Assembly: GCA_903916735.1 (NCBI GenBank)
Contig: CAIWXX010000165.1
Coordinates: 18,671 to 82,670, forward strand
Source: an uncultured Acidobacteriota bacterium
GTDB taxonomy: Bacteria > Acidobacteriota > CAIWXX01
Direction of reading: 5' to 3'
Length of the DNA: 64,000 bases
In this document: positions 9,173 through 17,496 of the stretch, one piece after another
Layout of the letters: the number at the start of each line of letters is the position of its first letter
Position numbering within the stretch: the stretch's first letter is position 1
Translations under genes and position numbers: made by a program
The notes under the pieces: model-generated
The model's input: only the letters and a program-made list of their open reading frames with translations
Databases searched by the model: none
Told to the model about the DNA's origin: nothing

Positions 9173-10399
9173 ATGATAAAGAAACAGCGCCGGAAAACAC
9201 CAACTGTGAAAATCGGCAGTGTAGCGATTGGAAGCAACCATCCGGTTGTGATTCAATCAATGACCAACACCAACACTGCCGATATTGAAGGGACCGTCGA
9301 GCAAATCATCTTGCTGGCTGAAGCCGGAAGCGAACTTGTCCGCATCACTGTTAATAACAAACAGGCGGCCGCCGCTGTCCCAGCCATCGCGGAAAAGCTT
9401 GCAGGTCGATGTTGCACGATCCCCATTATTGGGGATTTCCATTACAACGGTCATCTTCTGCTGAGGGAATTCCCTGAGTGTGCACGCAGCCTAGCCAAGT
9501 ATCGAATCAATCCCGGCAATGTGGGGGTTGGACGACAACATGATGATAACTTCCGACAAATGATCGACATCGCCATGAAATATGACAAACCCATTCGCAT
9601 CGGCGTGAATGGCGGTTCATTGGATCAGCCCCTCCTCGCGCGCATGCTGGATCAGAACGTGCGCAGCTCACGGCCTCTGGATCCTGACCGGGTTGTCGCG
9701 CAGGCCATGATAGCGAGTGCTCTGCAGTCGGCGCGACAGGCTGAGGTGTACGGCCTCGCGCATGATCGAATCATCCTCAGCGTCAAAGTAGCCGCATTGC
9801 AGGATCTTGTTCGAACCAACGATGATCTTGCATCGCAATGCGATTATCCATTACACCTCGGGTTAACTGAAGCCGGCATGGGGCTGCAAGGAACAGTGGC
9901 AAGCGCTGCCGCATTGGCGATCGTGCTCCAACACGGTATTGGCGATACGATTCGCGTCAGTTTGACGCCGGCGCCCGGCAGTGATCGCGGTGATGAAGTT
10001 CGGATTTGCCGGCAGGTGCTCCAATCCCTCGGGCTTCGCCATTTCGCGCCACAGGTGACGGCCTGTCCAGGCTGTGGACGAACGACGAGTGCGCGCTTTC
10101 AGGAGCTGGCCGACAGGATTCAGCATCATTTGGCAACACAGATGAAGACGTGGAAGACACAATATCCTGGAGTCGAATGTTTGAATGTTGCCGTCATGGG
10201 ATGCGTCGTCAATGGCCCCGGAGAATCCAAGCAAGCGGATATCGGAATTTCGCTGCCGGGAGCAGGGGAGGAGCCTAAGGCTCCTGTCTATGTCAATGGA
10301 AAGCTTTTCAAAATAATACAGGGCGAAAATATGATCCAGGAGTTTCAGTCAATTCTGGACGATTATGTCGCCAGGCGTTTCGGCCGCCAAGCATCATAG
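9173..10399 (+). CDS. ispG: 4-hydroxy-3-methylbut-2-enyl diphosphate synthase (IspG/GcpE)
   Basis: Penultimate enzyme of the MEP isoprenoid pathway; converts MEcPP to HMBPP with a [4Fe-4S] cluster. 408 residues. The N-terminal TIM barrel begins with [20 protein letters not shown] and carries NPGNVG. Cluster ligands are visible: CPGC (C298, C301), C344 in [10 protein letters not shown], and the glutamate of that motif as the fourth ligand. It lacks the long insertion of plant and chlamydial forms. It stands alone 64 bases after the kinase gene and is convergent with the next gene, whereas ispD and ispF lie together 14 kb away. An AGGAT sits about 9 bases before the start. Confidence 0.97.
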   Translation: MIKKQRRKTPTVKIGSVAIGSNHPVVIQSMTNTNTADIEGTVEQIILLAEAGSELVRITVNNKQAAAAVPAIAEKLAGRCCTIPIIGDFHYNGHLLLREFPECARSLAKYRINPGNVGVGRQHDDNFRQMIDIAMKYDKPIRIGVNGGSLDQPLLARMLDQNVRSSRPLDPDRVVAQAMIASALQSARQAEVYGLAHDRIILSVKVAALQDLVRTNDDLASQCDYPLHLGLTEAGMGLQGTVASAAALAIVLQHGIGDTIRVSLTPAPGSDRGDEVRICRQVLQSLGLRHFAPQVTACPGCGRTTSARFQELADRIQHHLATQMKTWKTQYPGVECLNVAVMGCVVNGPGESKQADIGISLPGAGEEPKAPVYVNGKLFKIIQGENMIQEFQSILDDYVARRFGRQAS

Positions 10400-10537
10400 G
10401 CTGAACGACAAACGGTTTGCCTCTCATCGATGAGGTGTTGGTTGATATTCTCTCAGCCATTCCTCGATCATTTAGATGAACAGTCTCTCTGGATCAAGGA
10501 ATGTGTACATTCCATGCTAAATACTCAAAATACTCAT

Positions 10538-11590
10538 TCACAACCGGTAGCTCTCGATCCGTTCTGGATCAGCAGGCATTGCAGATACTTTCATGTCACC
10601 CGAATCGAGTCCCTGCAGGTAAAATTCCACAGGGATTGTCGTTTGAGGGGCCGTATAGAGTGCAGCGATTGCCGTGACCTTGGCGATATCATCATCGCTT
10701 GGCGATCCGAGGATCATTGTCGTAGGACCTGGAAGCGTCATCGGCTTCATCTGCGGATAGCTCGTCAGGTAGCGTTCAATATATTCGTTCTCACCTTGAT
10801 CCCTTCCGATAATGATCTTGGTGTTTGGACTAATTCGCATATGCCGCCCCAGTTTCAGAATGAGGAAGTCCTCATGCCGAAGATCGGAGAGGGCTCGATG
10901 ATCAATCAAATCCCTGACGCGCCGTGCATAATTTCGGTCCGTCAAGAAGCAGCAACCGCCAGCGGGTTGCGGATAATCTTCAACTCCCCACTCATCCGCC
11001 AACTCCATCTGGCGCTTGCGACTGCGACCCTGTATATCAAGCAAATCATCGCGGCGGATCCAGCCTTCTTTTTCGGGTAGGGTTGGAGGCAATAGCTTCG
11101 CTGATAGCGGGCGCAAGAGAAAATCGCCGAGGCCGCTATTTTTGCTGATAAGGTCCAGCGTCCGACGGTGTTGTGTCATTGGGCGCTGTCCCAGCACTTC
11201 TCCCGTGAAAACAAATTGCGCGCCCACCTCCCGCATATAGTTCATTGCCTTACCAAGCATAAAGATGCGGCAATCGATGCAAGGGTTCATGGCTGAGCCA
11301 TAACCATATTTCGGATGCGTTACAATCGGAAGGTAATCCGTGGAAATATCAATGATCTCGATTGGAAATCGGAGATCGGATCCGGCTCGAAGCGCCTCAT
11401 TGCGCAGATTTCTATCGCGTCGTTTACTTCCAATCGGGCTGTAATTTGCGATGATTCGCTGATGCTCGGTCAGGCAGAAGCCGGTTGAAAAATTAACCCC
11501 CTGGATGTCGATCCCGAGCCTCTGAAGGAGATATGCCGCAAGTGTGGAATCAAGTCCGCCTGAGATCATGCCAATCGCTTTGATTTTCAT
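10538..11590 (-). CDS. PP-loop ATPase, MnmA/ThiI-like tRNA sulfurtransferase relative
   Basis: 350 residues. The ATP-pyrophosphatase loop SGGLDS lies at residues 9-14, the signature of enzymes that adenylate a tRNA uridine or cytidine before sulfur insertion. A CIDC pair follows near residue 100 and a GGCCFLT motif near 207; such cysteines could carry persulfide or bind metal. MNYMREVGAQFVFTGEVLGQ resembles the segment after the PP-loop in MnmA and ThiI, but I see no N-terminal THUMP domain, so it is not a standard ThiI. Proteins of this kind are often labelled 2-thiouridylase without evidence. Superfamily certain, substrate unknown. Convergent with ispG. Confidence 0.75.
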   Translation of the reverse strand: MKIKAIGMISGGLDSTLAAYLLQRLGIDIQGVNFSTGFCLTEHQRIIANYSPIGSKRRDRNLRNEALRAGSDLRFPIEIIDISTDYLPIVTHPKYGYGSAMNPCIDCRIFMLGKAMNYMREVGAQFVFTGEVLGQRPMTQHRRTLDLISKNSGLGDFLLRPLSAKLLPPTLPEKEGWIRRDDLLDIQGRSRKRQMELADEWGVEDYPQPAGGCCFLTDRNYARRVRDLIDHRALSDLRHEDFLILKLGRHMRISPNTKIIIGRDQGENEYIERYLTSYPQMKPMTLPGPTTMILGSPSDDDIAKVTAIAALYTAPQTTIPVEFYLQGLDSGDMKVSAMPADPERIESYRL

Positions 11591-11735
11591 AACTGATTTA
11601 TTAACGGCAGGCCGGGCTGGAAGTCAAGGGAAATTGCTGCATGTCGATTCCGGCGGTACAAACCGGCCGAAGACCGACAAGCATTATATCTGACACAATG
11701 GAACCCAAAACGTCCGCGCATTCGGATTCAACAGT

Positions 11736-11876
11736 ATGACTGTTTTAATTGACTGCTCATCCTCATTTTCACCCGACGTAGTACTCTTTTCCGCTCGCAT
11801 CGTCGAACAGATGCAAGAATGGCTTGATCAGGAATCGCATTTTCTGTTATTTCCATTCCAGAACAATTCGAGCTAG
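11736..11876 (+). CDS. Possible 46-residue small protein
   Basis: An ATG-started frame of 46 codons ends 11 bases before the start of the next plus-strand gene. The translation looks protein-like (MTVLIDCSSS, later RIVEQMQEWLDQES, ending in aromatic residues). A weak GGAT lies about 9 bases before the ATG. I recognise no family. Position suggests either a small coupled gene or an upstream leader frame. Chance occurrence cannot be excluded. The rest of the 297-base gap from 11591 shows nothing else I can name. Confidence 0.25.
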   Translation: MTVLIDCSSSFSPDVVLFSARIVEQMQEWLDQESHFLLFPFQNNSS

Positions 11877-11887
11877 GATGTGCACGT

Positions 11888-12862
11888 ATGTGCGTCAAAT
11901 CAATGCTATGTTTTTTCGGGAGCGGCATTGCGCTGCTTCTCATTGCAGGGCTCATCATTATGCATCATGAAATGAAATCCAACGATCCTGTATCGGTTCT
12001 ACGTGACGACATGCCAAAAGATGTCGCCGGCATCATCTGCATGCGGCCGGGGCCGCTCCTGTCATCACCGATTATCAAAGATCTTTCGGCACTGGTAAGA
12101 GATCGGAATGTGATCCCTTCAACACAGCGCGACCTCATCGCTGAACTCCGTCGCCTGACAATGATTGATCTTGAACATGACGTGGATTGGATTTGCGGCG
12201 GTTTCACCGAATCAAAAATGGCATATCTGCTGGTTCATGGACAATTCAATGATCTTGGCAAAGATGCGCTTGAACAACAGGTCGATGGGTACACCGTCTA
12301 TACCAGGCATAATATTTCAATTGTCGTTCTTGATCACAAACTCATTGGATTCGCGCCCGATATTGGATGGATCAATCGACTTATTCAAACTGCCAATGGG
12401 TCAGCACCATCCGTGGCTGATAATCATTCACTTTCGAGCATGCTCGATAGCATCGATGTCGCTCACACTCTGTGGGGGGTTTACATCCTGCCATCCACAC
12501 TCATCGGCGATCAAAATGTTCTCATCAAGTCATTTCTAAAGAGTGTCGCACAAATGCAGTCTGTGATTTTCAATCTCGATTGTCTCGATTCTTTGCGCTT
12601 GTCGGTGCAGTGCATCAGTCCTGATGCGCCTTCAACATCAAAGATCTTTGCAGGTGCGAATCAGCTGCTCGGGCTCGCGCGTCTCTTCTCAACACGGGAT
12701 CACGAGCTGCAGGATATTCTGAACGCAATCACGATTCGACAGGATGAAAATCGGGTGATGATCCAAGCAGAGCTTCATCGAGACGTCATTCTGGCCGCGG
12801 CCAGAAAGAATTCCCAATATATCGGGACATATTTGGGCCGATTTATGCCGCTCACGAAATAA
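11888..12862 (+). CDS. Membrane-anchored protein of unknown function
   Basis: 324 residues. One hydrophobic segment at residues 8-25 should act as an uncleaved anchor or signal; no lipobox cysteine is placed correctly. The remainder is soluble and probably periplasmic, with VAGIICMRPGPLL, a repeated alternation of short strands, and VDGYTVYTRHNISIVVLDHK. That layout recalls DUF3352-like proteins in which a value is read out as a score, but the match is only by feel. It ends 9 bases before the convergent YfhO-like gene. Start chosen as the first ATG before the hydrophobic segment. I would not assign a function. Confidence 0.6.
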   Translation: MCVKSMLCFFGSGIALLLIAGLIIMHHEMKSNDPVSVLRDDMPKDVAGIICMRPGPLLSSPIIKDLSALVRDRNVIPSTQRDLIAELRRLTMIDLEHDVDWICGGFTESKMAYLLVHGQFNDLGKDALEQQVDGYTVYTRHNISIVVLDHKLIGFAPDIGWINRLIQTANGSAPSVADNHSLSSMLDSIDVAHTLWGVYILPSTLIGDQNVLIKSFLKSVAQMQSVIFNLDCLDSLRLSVQCISPDAPSTSKIFAGANQLLGLARLFSTRDHELQDILNAITIRQDENRVMIQAELHRDVILAAARKNSQYIGTYLGRFMPLTK

Positions 12863-12871
12863 GCCGAAACG

Positions 12872-15211
12872 TCACCGTCCTGCAGACGAGAAATATCCAA
12901 CCGGCAGTCCATGTCGACCAAGAAGGCCGCAAACTACGAGAATTGATAACAACGCCAGTGCCTCAAGACTCATATAGTGAGGCCACATTCGGCACAGCAA
13001 TTCAACGGTATGATCGCCGGCAGGCGCTTCGATCACGCGAAAAACACCATTGGCTTGAAAGATAGGAACAGTCGTTCCATCGAGGCATGCGTGCCAGTCA
13101 GGATGATAAGTATCGGTGCAGATGAGAAATGATGGTGCATCGCAATGTGTTCGGAGAACAATTTTCGTTGGCGTCTCAGAGATGATGGTGACATCTCCAA
13201 ACGTCGACTTCCGACTATGGTCAAGTCTTGGTTGACGATCTATGAGCAGGTCCACGGAAGGGAGAAATCCGGAAAATAAAAGGCGAATCTGATTCTTCGG
13301 CGTGCATATCCGTGGCTGTTGCACTGTTGATATGGAAAAGCGATTTATCCAATCGGAATTCTCGTAGAGATAAAGTTGACTGAGCGGTGGAGTCTGAATT
13401 ATTTCGCACAAGATCAGGCCTGGCGCCGTAATCGGTTCAGGACTCAGAAACCATCGAATGCCGACAAGATCGAATATCGGTTTGGTCTCAGCGAATGTTT
13501 TCCCGGCCAATCCATCAATTAATACCTGAAGTGATGAAGAAAATGATCGATCGATTGAAGGATCGAAAGCGCACTTAATGCCGGAATCGATGGAGGAAAG
13601 CGCATAAAGTTCGGCCCGTCCGCCGGCATTCAGGTATTCGCTGTAGGAATGATAGGGTGGAGGCTGCTCGGCTGCGATGCCACGAAATGGGGCGAGAACC
13701 ATGACGCGTCCATTTGAGTGGGCAAAACGTTCAGCCAACGGCTGCCTGCTATAGAAATTCGATGACGTCGTCGGATTGAGAGAATAGTTGGCATGAAGGA
13801 CATCCAGGATGATGATGGCAATGATCGGCCAGGAACGATGACGAATAAGAAGTATCAGGGACAATACCGAAGCCATGATAAAGACAGCTGATGTGATGAT
13901 CTCGCGGCGAATTGCCAAAGAAACAGATGATGCAATTGATCCGGCTTCAGGCAGAATTCTCACGACATTGAAGGGTGAATAGGTGAACCAAGCCATCCCA
14001 AGGAAAAGAATGGCAAAAATTGCAACGATACCGGAACTTAGAAGCGTGAACCTGCTTTGCCTGAGGATGTCAAAGCCCTCGGATGCCCAGAGCGCTGCAA
14101 AAAATATCGGGAAGAAAACAAACTTGATTGGAAATCGAATCATAGAGGCGAATGGAAAGTAGTTCCAATAAATCTCAAATAACGGAGTTGCTCGACCCAG
14201 AGCCAACAAGAAAGATATGGCCGATAAGATCAGCGGAAGAAAAGGAAGCGGGCGTTGGCTCAAACGAGCACCGGCAAGTAACAGGCACGGAATGCCGATA
14301 TAAACCGAAAGCAGGTAGGGGAACCGGTGACCTGTCAGATAGGCTCCAAAAACCCGCCAAGGAAAATATTGATGGATATCCCCAAATATATTCGGCACGA
14401 TAAAATTGATGAGCATACGAGGATGGAGAGAGAAATCAGCGGCCATGTCCAGGGAGAGGCCGCCGAACCTCCCTGAATTTATGAGAAACAGAGCGCGCGG
14501 AAAAATGGCGATTAAAAGCAAAATCAATGAAAGCCACCGAGGATCCCGCGTGATGGTTTTCAGGTGTGCCGTGGCATGTTGAAGGTTTCTCATTTCGGGA
14601 AGAAGCAGGATGAGCGCGAGGGCGGCAGTATTGAGGATCGTCACAGGTTCTCCGCCGAGGATAAGCAATGAGGCTGCGCCGATCAATGCCCATCGACGGC
14701 GAGGGTTGTGTTCATTCCAGTTTCTCAGAATTTCGGCCAGAACGATCGGTTGCCAGCACATTGTGAAGAGGAAGGGCATGAAGCTGCCCTGTGCAAGGAA
14801 ATACCCTCCGCACGAATAGACAAGTGATCCGGCGCAAGAGGCGGGTCGAGACCTCCCAGTAACTCTACATAAGTAGTAAAATCCTAACATTGCAATTAAA
14901 AAATGAGCGGCGAAAAGCAATGAATAGGCATGTGCAAAATCGCCCAGGGCAAGGAAAATATTCGGCGGATAGAGCAACGTCCAGTTTGGGTTCGCCAGGA
15001 GCGGTTGCCCCATCATTGAGGATGGATTCCAGACAGGAAGATGTCCGGCTTTAAGCATTTCGAGCGCCAGGTTCTTCAAAGGATAGTATTCCTGGTAGTG
15101 ATCCCTGAAGAAGAAGACGTCACCGAGAAAAATCACTCGATGAAAGAAAATCAAAAAGACGAACAGCAGCATCGACGGCCAGAACCAGCGGTTTTTCTCA
15201 GGAAGAGCCAT
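12872..15211 (-). CDS. YfhO-like multi-pass membrane protein
   Basis: About 779 residues from ATG 15211. A GTG at 15388 keeps the frame open for 59 more residues with a GGAAG 3 bases before it, but those residues do not resemble the family and overlap a foreign-looking remnant. The protein has a dozen or so hydrophobic helices, an early loop RDHYQEYYPLKNLALEML, and a C-terminal soluble part with TYHPDWHACLDG and PAGDHTVELLC, both characteristic of the YfhO/GT-C-like family. Members are linked to lipoteichoic acid or cell-surface glycan modification in Firmicutes; the role in Gram-negatives is unknown. Clear family call, open function. Confidence 0.78.
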   Translation of the reverse strand: MALPEKNRWFWPSMLLFVFLIFFHRVIFLGDVFFFRDHYQEYYPLKNLALEMLKAGHLPVWNPSSMMGQPLLANPNWTLLYPPNIFLALGDFAHAYSLLFAAHFLIAMLGFYYLCRVTGRSRPASCAGSLVYSCGGYFLAQGSFMPFLFTMCWQPIVLAEILRNWNEHNPRRRWALIGAASLLILGGEPVTILNTAALALILLLPEMRNLQHATAHLKTITRDPRWLSLILLLIAIFPRALFLINSGRFGGLSLDMAADFSLHPRMLINFIVPNIFGDIHQYFPWRVFGAYLTGHRFPYLLSVYIGIPCLLLAGARLSQRPLPFLPLILSAISFLLALGRATPLFEIYWNYFPFASMIRFPIKFVFFPIFFAALWASEGFDILRQSRFTLLSSGIVAIFAILFLGMAWFTYSPFNVVRILPEAGSIASSVSLAIRREIITSAVFIMASVLSLILLIRHRSWPIIAIIILDVLHANYSLNPTTSSNFYSRQPLAERFAHSNGRVMVLAPFRGIAAEQPPPYHSYSEYLNAGGRAELYALSSIDSGIKCAFDPSIDRSFSSSLQVLIDGLAGKTFAETKPIFDLVGIRWFLSPEPITAPGLILCEIIQTPPLSQLYLYENSDWINRFSISTVQQPRICTPKNQIRLLFSGFLPSVDLLIDRQPRLDHSRKSTFGDVTIISETPTKIVLRTHCDAPSFLICTDTYHPDWHACLDGTTVPIFQANGVFRVIEAPAGDHTVELLCRMWPHYMSLEALALLSILVVCGLLGRHGLPVGYFSSAGR

Positions 15212-15368
15212 CAGTGATACATCTGAATTTTGTGTTGGCGAATCCGCCAGAAAATATCTCATCCTCTCAACGCTGCCATCCTGTCGCTTCAGATCAGATG
15301 ATGGCACAGGGTGGCAAAGCGCTTCAAGTAAATAATCCCAGGAAGAATGCTTGATGGCCAATCGGTAA

Positions 15369-15644
15369 CTGAACCCGAGCTCTTTCACTCACTTCCATGA
15401 GCGCTATGTCTACAATCTGAAAAAAACAGTCCTGGATCCGTTTCTAGAAAACGAGAACTTTCGCGCTGCTATCAAGGACTACGAAACGGAAGCATTCAAG
15501 ACATATGACAAGCGAATCTTGAGCGACATCACATTCCTCATCAACAACCTCTGCTCCAAACTCTATTACTCTCAAAAAGGCGCAAAAAACGCCTGCATGT
15601 ACGTGATTGATAATGATCTGGCAAGGAAATTCGAGAGGAAATAG
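15369..15644 (+). pseudogene. 3' remnant of a lost gene, possibly a PrkA-type kinase tail
   Basis: A frame open from 15369 to TAG 15642-15644 has no usable start before position 15594, yet the translation is convincingly protein-like: HERYVYNLKKTVLDPFLE, DYETEAFKTYDKRILSD, ITFLINNLCSKLYYSQKGAK, YVIDNDLARKFERK. From memory the ending recalls the C-terminus of some PrkA-like serine kinases, but I cannot confirm this. The likeness begins abruptly around 15384, at the point where the opposite-strand YfhO frame opens, so this looks like a rearrangement junction that left only the last 85 or so codons. Confidence 0.45.
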
Positions 15645-15716
15645 GGACCTCTATCGATAAAAGCAATCAGCAGAAGTTTCGGACGGGGAGGGCGACACAG
15701 TCGATTCGTTGCGAAC

Positions 15717-17072
15717 TCAGGAAAGGGATCGGATAGGTGCGTTGAGAGCTCCGGGTGCACCTAAGAAGTTGCCCTGACCCAGCTTGACTCCAAGATCGCG
15801 GAGCACGGTAAATTCCTCTTCCGTTTCCACGCCTTCGGCGATAATCGGTGCGTGCAATTTTTCGGAAAGAGTAAGGATCACTTTCAGCAAATCCTGCTTG
15901 ATGAGGCTCCGGTCGATATCATGGACGAGTGACATGTCGAATTTCAGGTACTCAGGTTCCAGTTCGGCGATCGATTGCAAGGATGAGTATCCGCTGCCCA
16001 TGTCATCGATCGCAATGCAGAAATCATATTTCCGGAGTTTTTCGACAATTTTCCTGAAGGCGTCCCACTCGTCGATCTTGACCCTCTCTGTGATTTCAAA
16101 AACTATGTTCTGCATCCGGATGCCTTTCGTCCTGATAAGGTCGACGAATTTCTGATCGATGAAGGCTGGATCACGAATGGCGGCTGCCGAGGTGTTGAGG
16201 AACAGTCGAGTTGATCCGTTGAAATCGGCTGAGTGAACAGCCATTTCACGACACAATCGATCCAGAGCGGGCCCGAGATCGGATTTGTCGGCGAAACTGA
16301 AGAGTGTTTCCGCATCCTTGAATTGAGCGCATTCAGGAACACGTGTGAGTGCCTCATATCCGAGGACTTGACCGTCGTTGAGATAAACAATCGGCTGGTA
16401 GACTGTCCGCACATTGCGTTCATTAATGATTTTTTTGAGCAGGAGCATCATGGCGAATTCGTCCTGTTCCACCTTGCGTTCGAAATGCTGCCGTGCTTCA
16501 TTGATCGCCCGATGGAGCTGCCGCTCAATGCGCAACATCGGATCGAGCTGCACGAAGGCGCTCCCAGTGGCGAGATGAAGCTGCCGAATATTGCTATCCA
16601 CGGGCAGGCGAGCGAGTTCATATGTCAGAACGTTGGAAAATTCCTCGGCGAGCCTTTCCATTTCCAGACGGAAGGAGATATTTCGGTTTTTCCTCTCAGG
16701 TGGCGCGATGAAAACGAGAAACTCGTCGCCACGAACGTTCATCAACGCAAGAACCGAATCGGGTGGGAGCAATGCCTTCTGAGTCCGTGCGAGGACAGAG
16801 CTGAATTCTTTCAAGATTGAGTCATAAGTTTGCCATCCCCAGATTTCCTCGACGCGGTTCTCACGACTAAGATCGATGTAGATGAGAAGAAGCGAACCCT
16901 TCTCTTCCAGAGTCCGCCGAATGTCGTTGAAGATGGCGGCAAGAGTTGGAAGTCCCAATCCCAGATCAAAAAGCTGGCTGCGATATTGGAGCAGTTGTGT
17001 CTTGAGGTGCAGATAATCCGTTGGACGTTCTTCCTGGCTGCGTGGGGATCTCGTCTCAGAGGATTCCGGCAT
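15717..17072 (-). CDS. c-di-GMP phosphodiesterase with degenerate GGDEF and intact EAL
   Basis: 451 residues. A GGDEF-like domain (about 35-200) has RGDEF at 114-118, so the active-site glycine pair is broken and cyclase activity is unlikely; it may bind GTP or be structural. The EAL domain (about 212-450) keeps the key residues: YEALTR with E240, FLNTSA, FEITER, IDDMGSGYSSL, LKFDMS, AEGVETEEE and GQGNFLGAPG. It should therefore hydrolyse c-di-GMP to pGpG. No membrane helix or signal peptide: cytoplasmic. It is the last gene of a three-gene operon behind a CheY-like receiver (24-base gap) and a membrane kinase, so its activity or expression is probably tied to that pathway. Confidence 0.9.
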   Translation of the reverse strand: MPESSETRSPRSQEERPTDYLHLKTQLLQYRSQLFDLGLGLPTLAAIFNDIRRTLEEKGSLLLIYIDLSRENRVEEIWGWQTYDSILKEFSSVLARTQKALLPPDSVLALMNVRGDEFLVFIAPPERKNRNISFRLEMERLAEEFSNVLTYELARLPVDSNIRQLHLATGSAFVQLDPMLRIERQLHRAINEARQHFERKVEQDEFAMMLLLKKIINERNVRTVYQPIVYLNDGQVLGYEALTRVPECAQFKDAETLFSFADKSDLGPALDRLCREMAVHSADFNGSTRLFLNTSAAAIRDPAFIDQKFVDLIRTKGIRMQNIVFEITERVKIDEWDAFRKIVEKLRKYDFCIAIDDMGSGYSSLQSIAELEPEYLKFDMSLVHDIDRSLIKQDLLKVILTLSEKLHAPIIAEGVETEEEFTVLRDLGVKLGQGNFLGAPGALNAPIRSLS

Positions 17073-17096
17073 AAACGGTAAAGCCCTTCCTGTATG

Positions 17097-17477
17097 TCAG
17101 GCCGATTGAGCGGCCACGATATTTTCAATTCGTTTGAGAAGATCCCGTGGAGAAAACGGTTTGCAGACGTAATCGATCGCGCCTTCCTGGAGCCCTCTGA
17201 CCTTGTCTTTGGCCTCTGTGCGCGCCGACAGCATCACCACCGGGATTTTGGCTGTTTCCTCATCCAGCTTCAATAGTTTGAGAACTTCCCAGCCATCCAT
17301 CTTGGGCATCATGATATCGAGGAAGATCAGCTGGGGTTTTTCGAGTTGCGCCTTGATGAGAGCTTCTTCGCCGGAACTCGCGAGGATCACTTCGAAATTT
17401 TTCTGTTTGAGGAAAATGGTGAAGAAATCCAGGATATCTTTTTCATCATCGACCACCATGATTTTCAAATTCGACAT
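17097..17477 (-). CDS. Single-domain CheY-like response regulator
   Basis: 126 residues, just a receiver domain with no output domain. The acidic pair is D10/D11, the phospho-acceptor is D54 in FLDIMMPKMDGWE, S84 is in VVMLSAR and K106 in CKPFSPRD, so all five conserved positions are present. It lies 19 bases after the sensor kinase and 24 bases before the EAL protein, which makes these its likely partners. Without a DNA-binding domain it must act by protein contact; the EAL protein is the natural candidate. Confidence 0.93.
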   Translation of the reverse strand: MSNLKIMVVDDEKDILDFFTIFLKQKNFEVILASSGEEALIKAQLEKPQLIFLDIMMPKMDGWEVLKLLKLDEETAKIPVVMLSARTEAKDKVRGLQEGAIDYVCKPFSPRDLLKRIENIVAAQSA

Positions 17478-17496
17478 GGGCTCTTACCTCCGCATA

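Noticed and set aside
10409..10530. CTCATCGATGAG and GGAATG/CATTCC palindromes between ispG and the PP-loop gene
   Set aside because: Short, not followed by a T-run, and expected by chance; no evidence they are terminators or operators.
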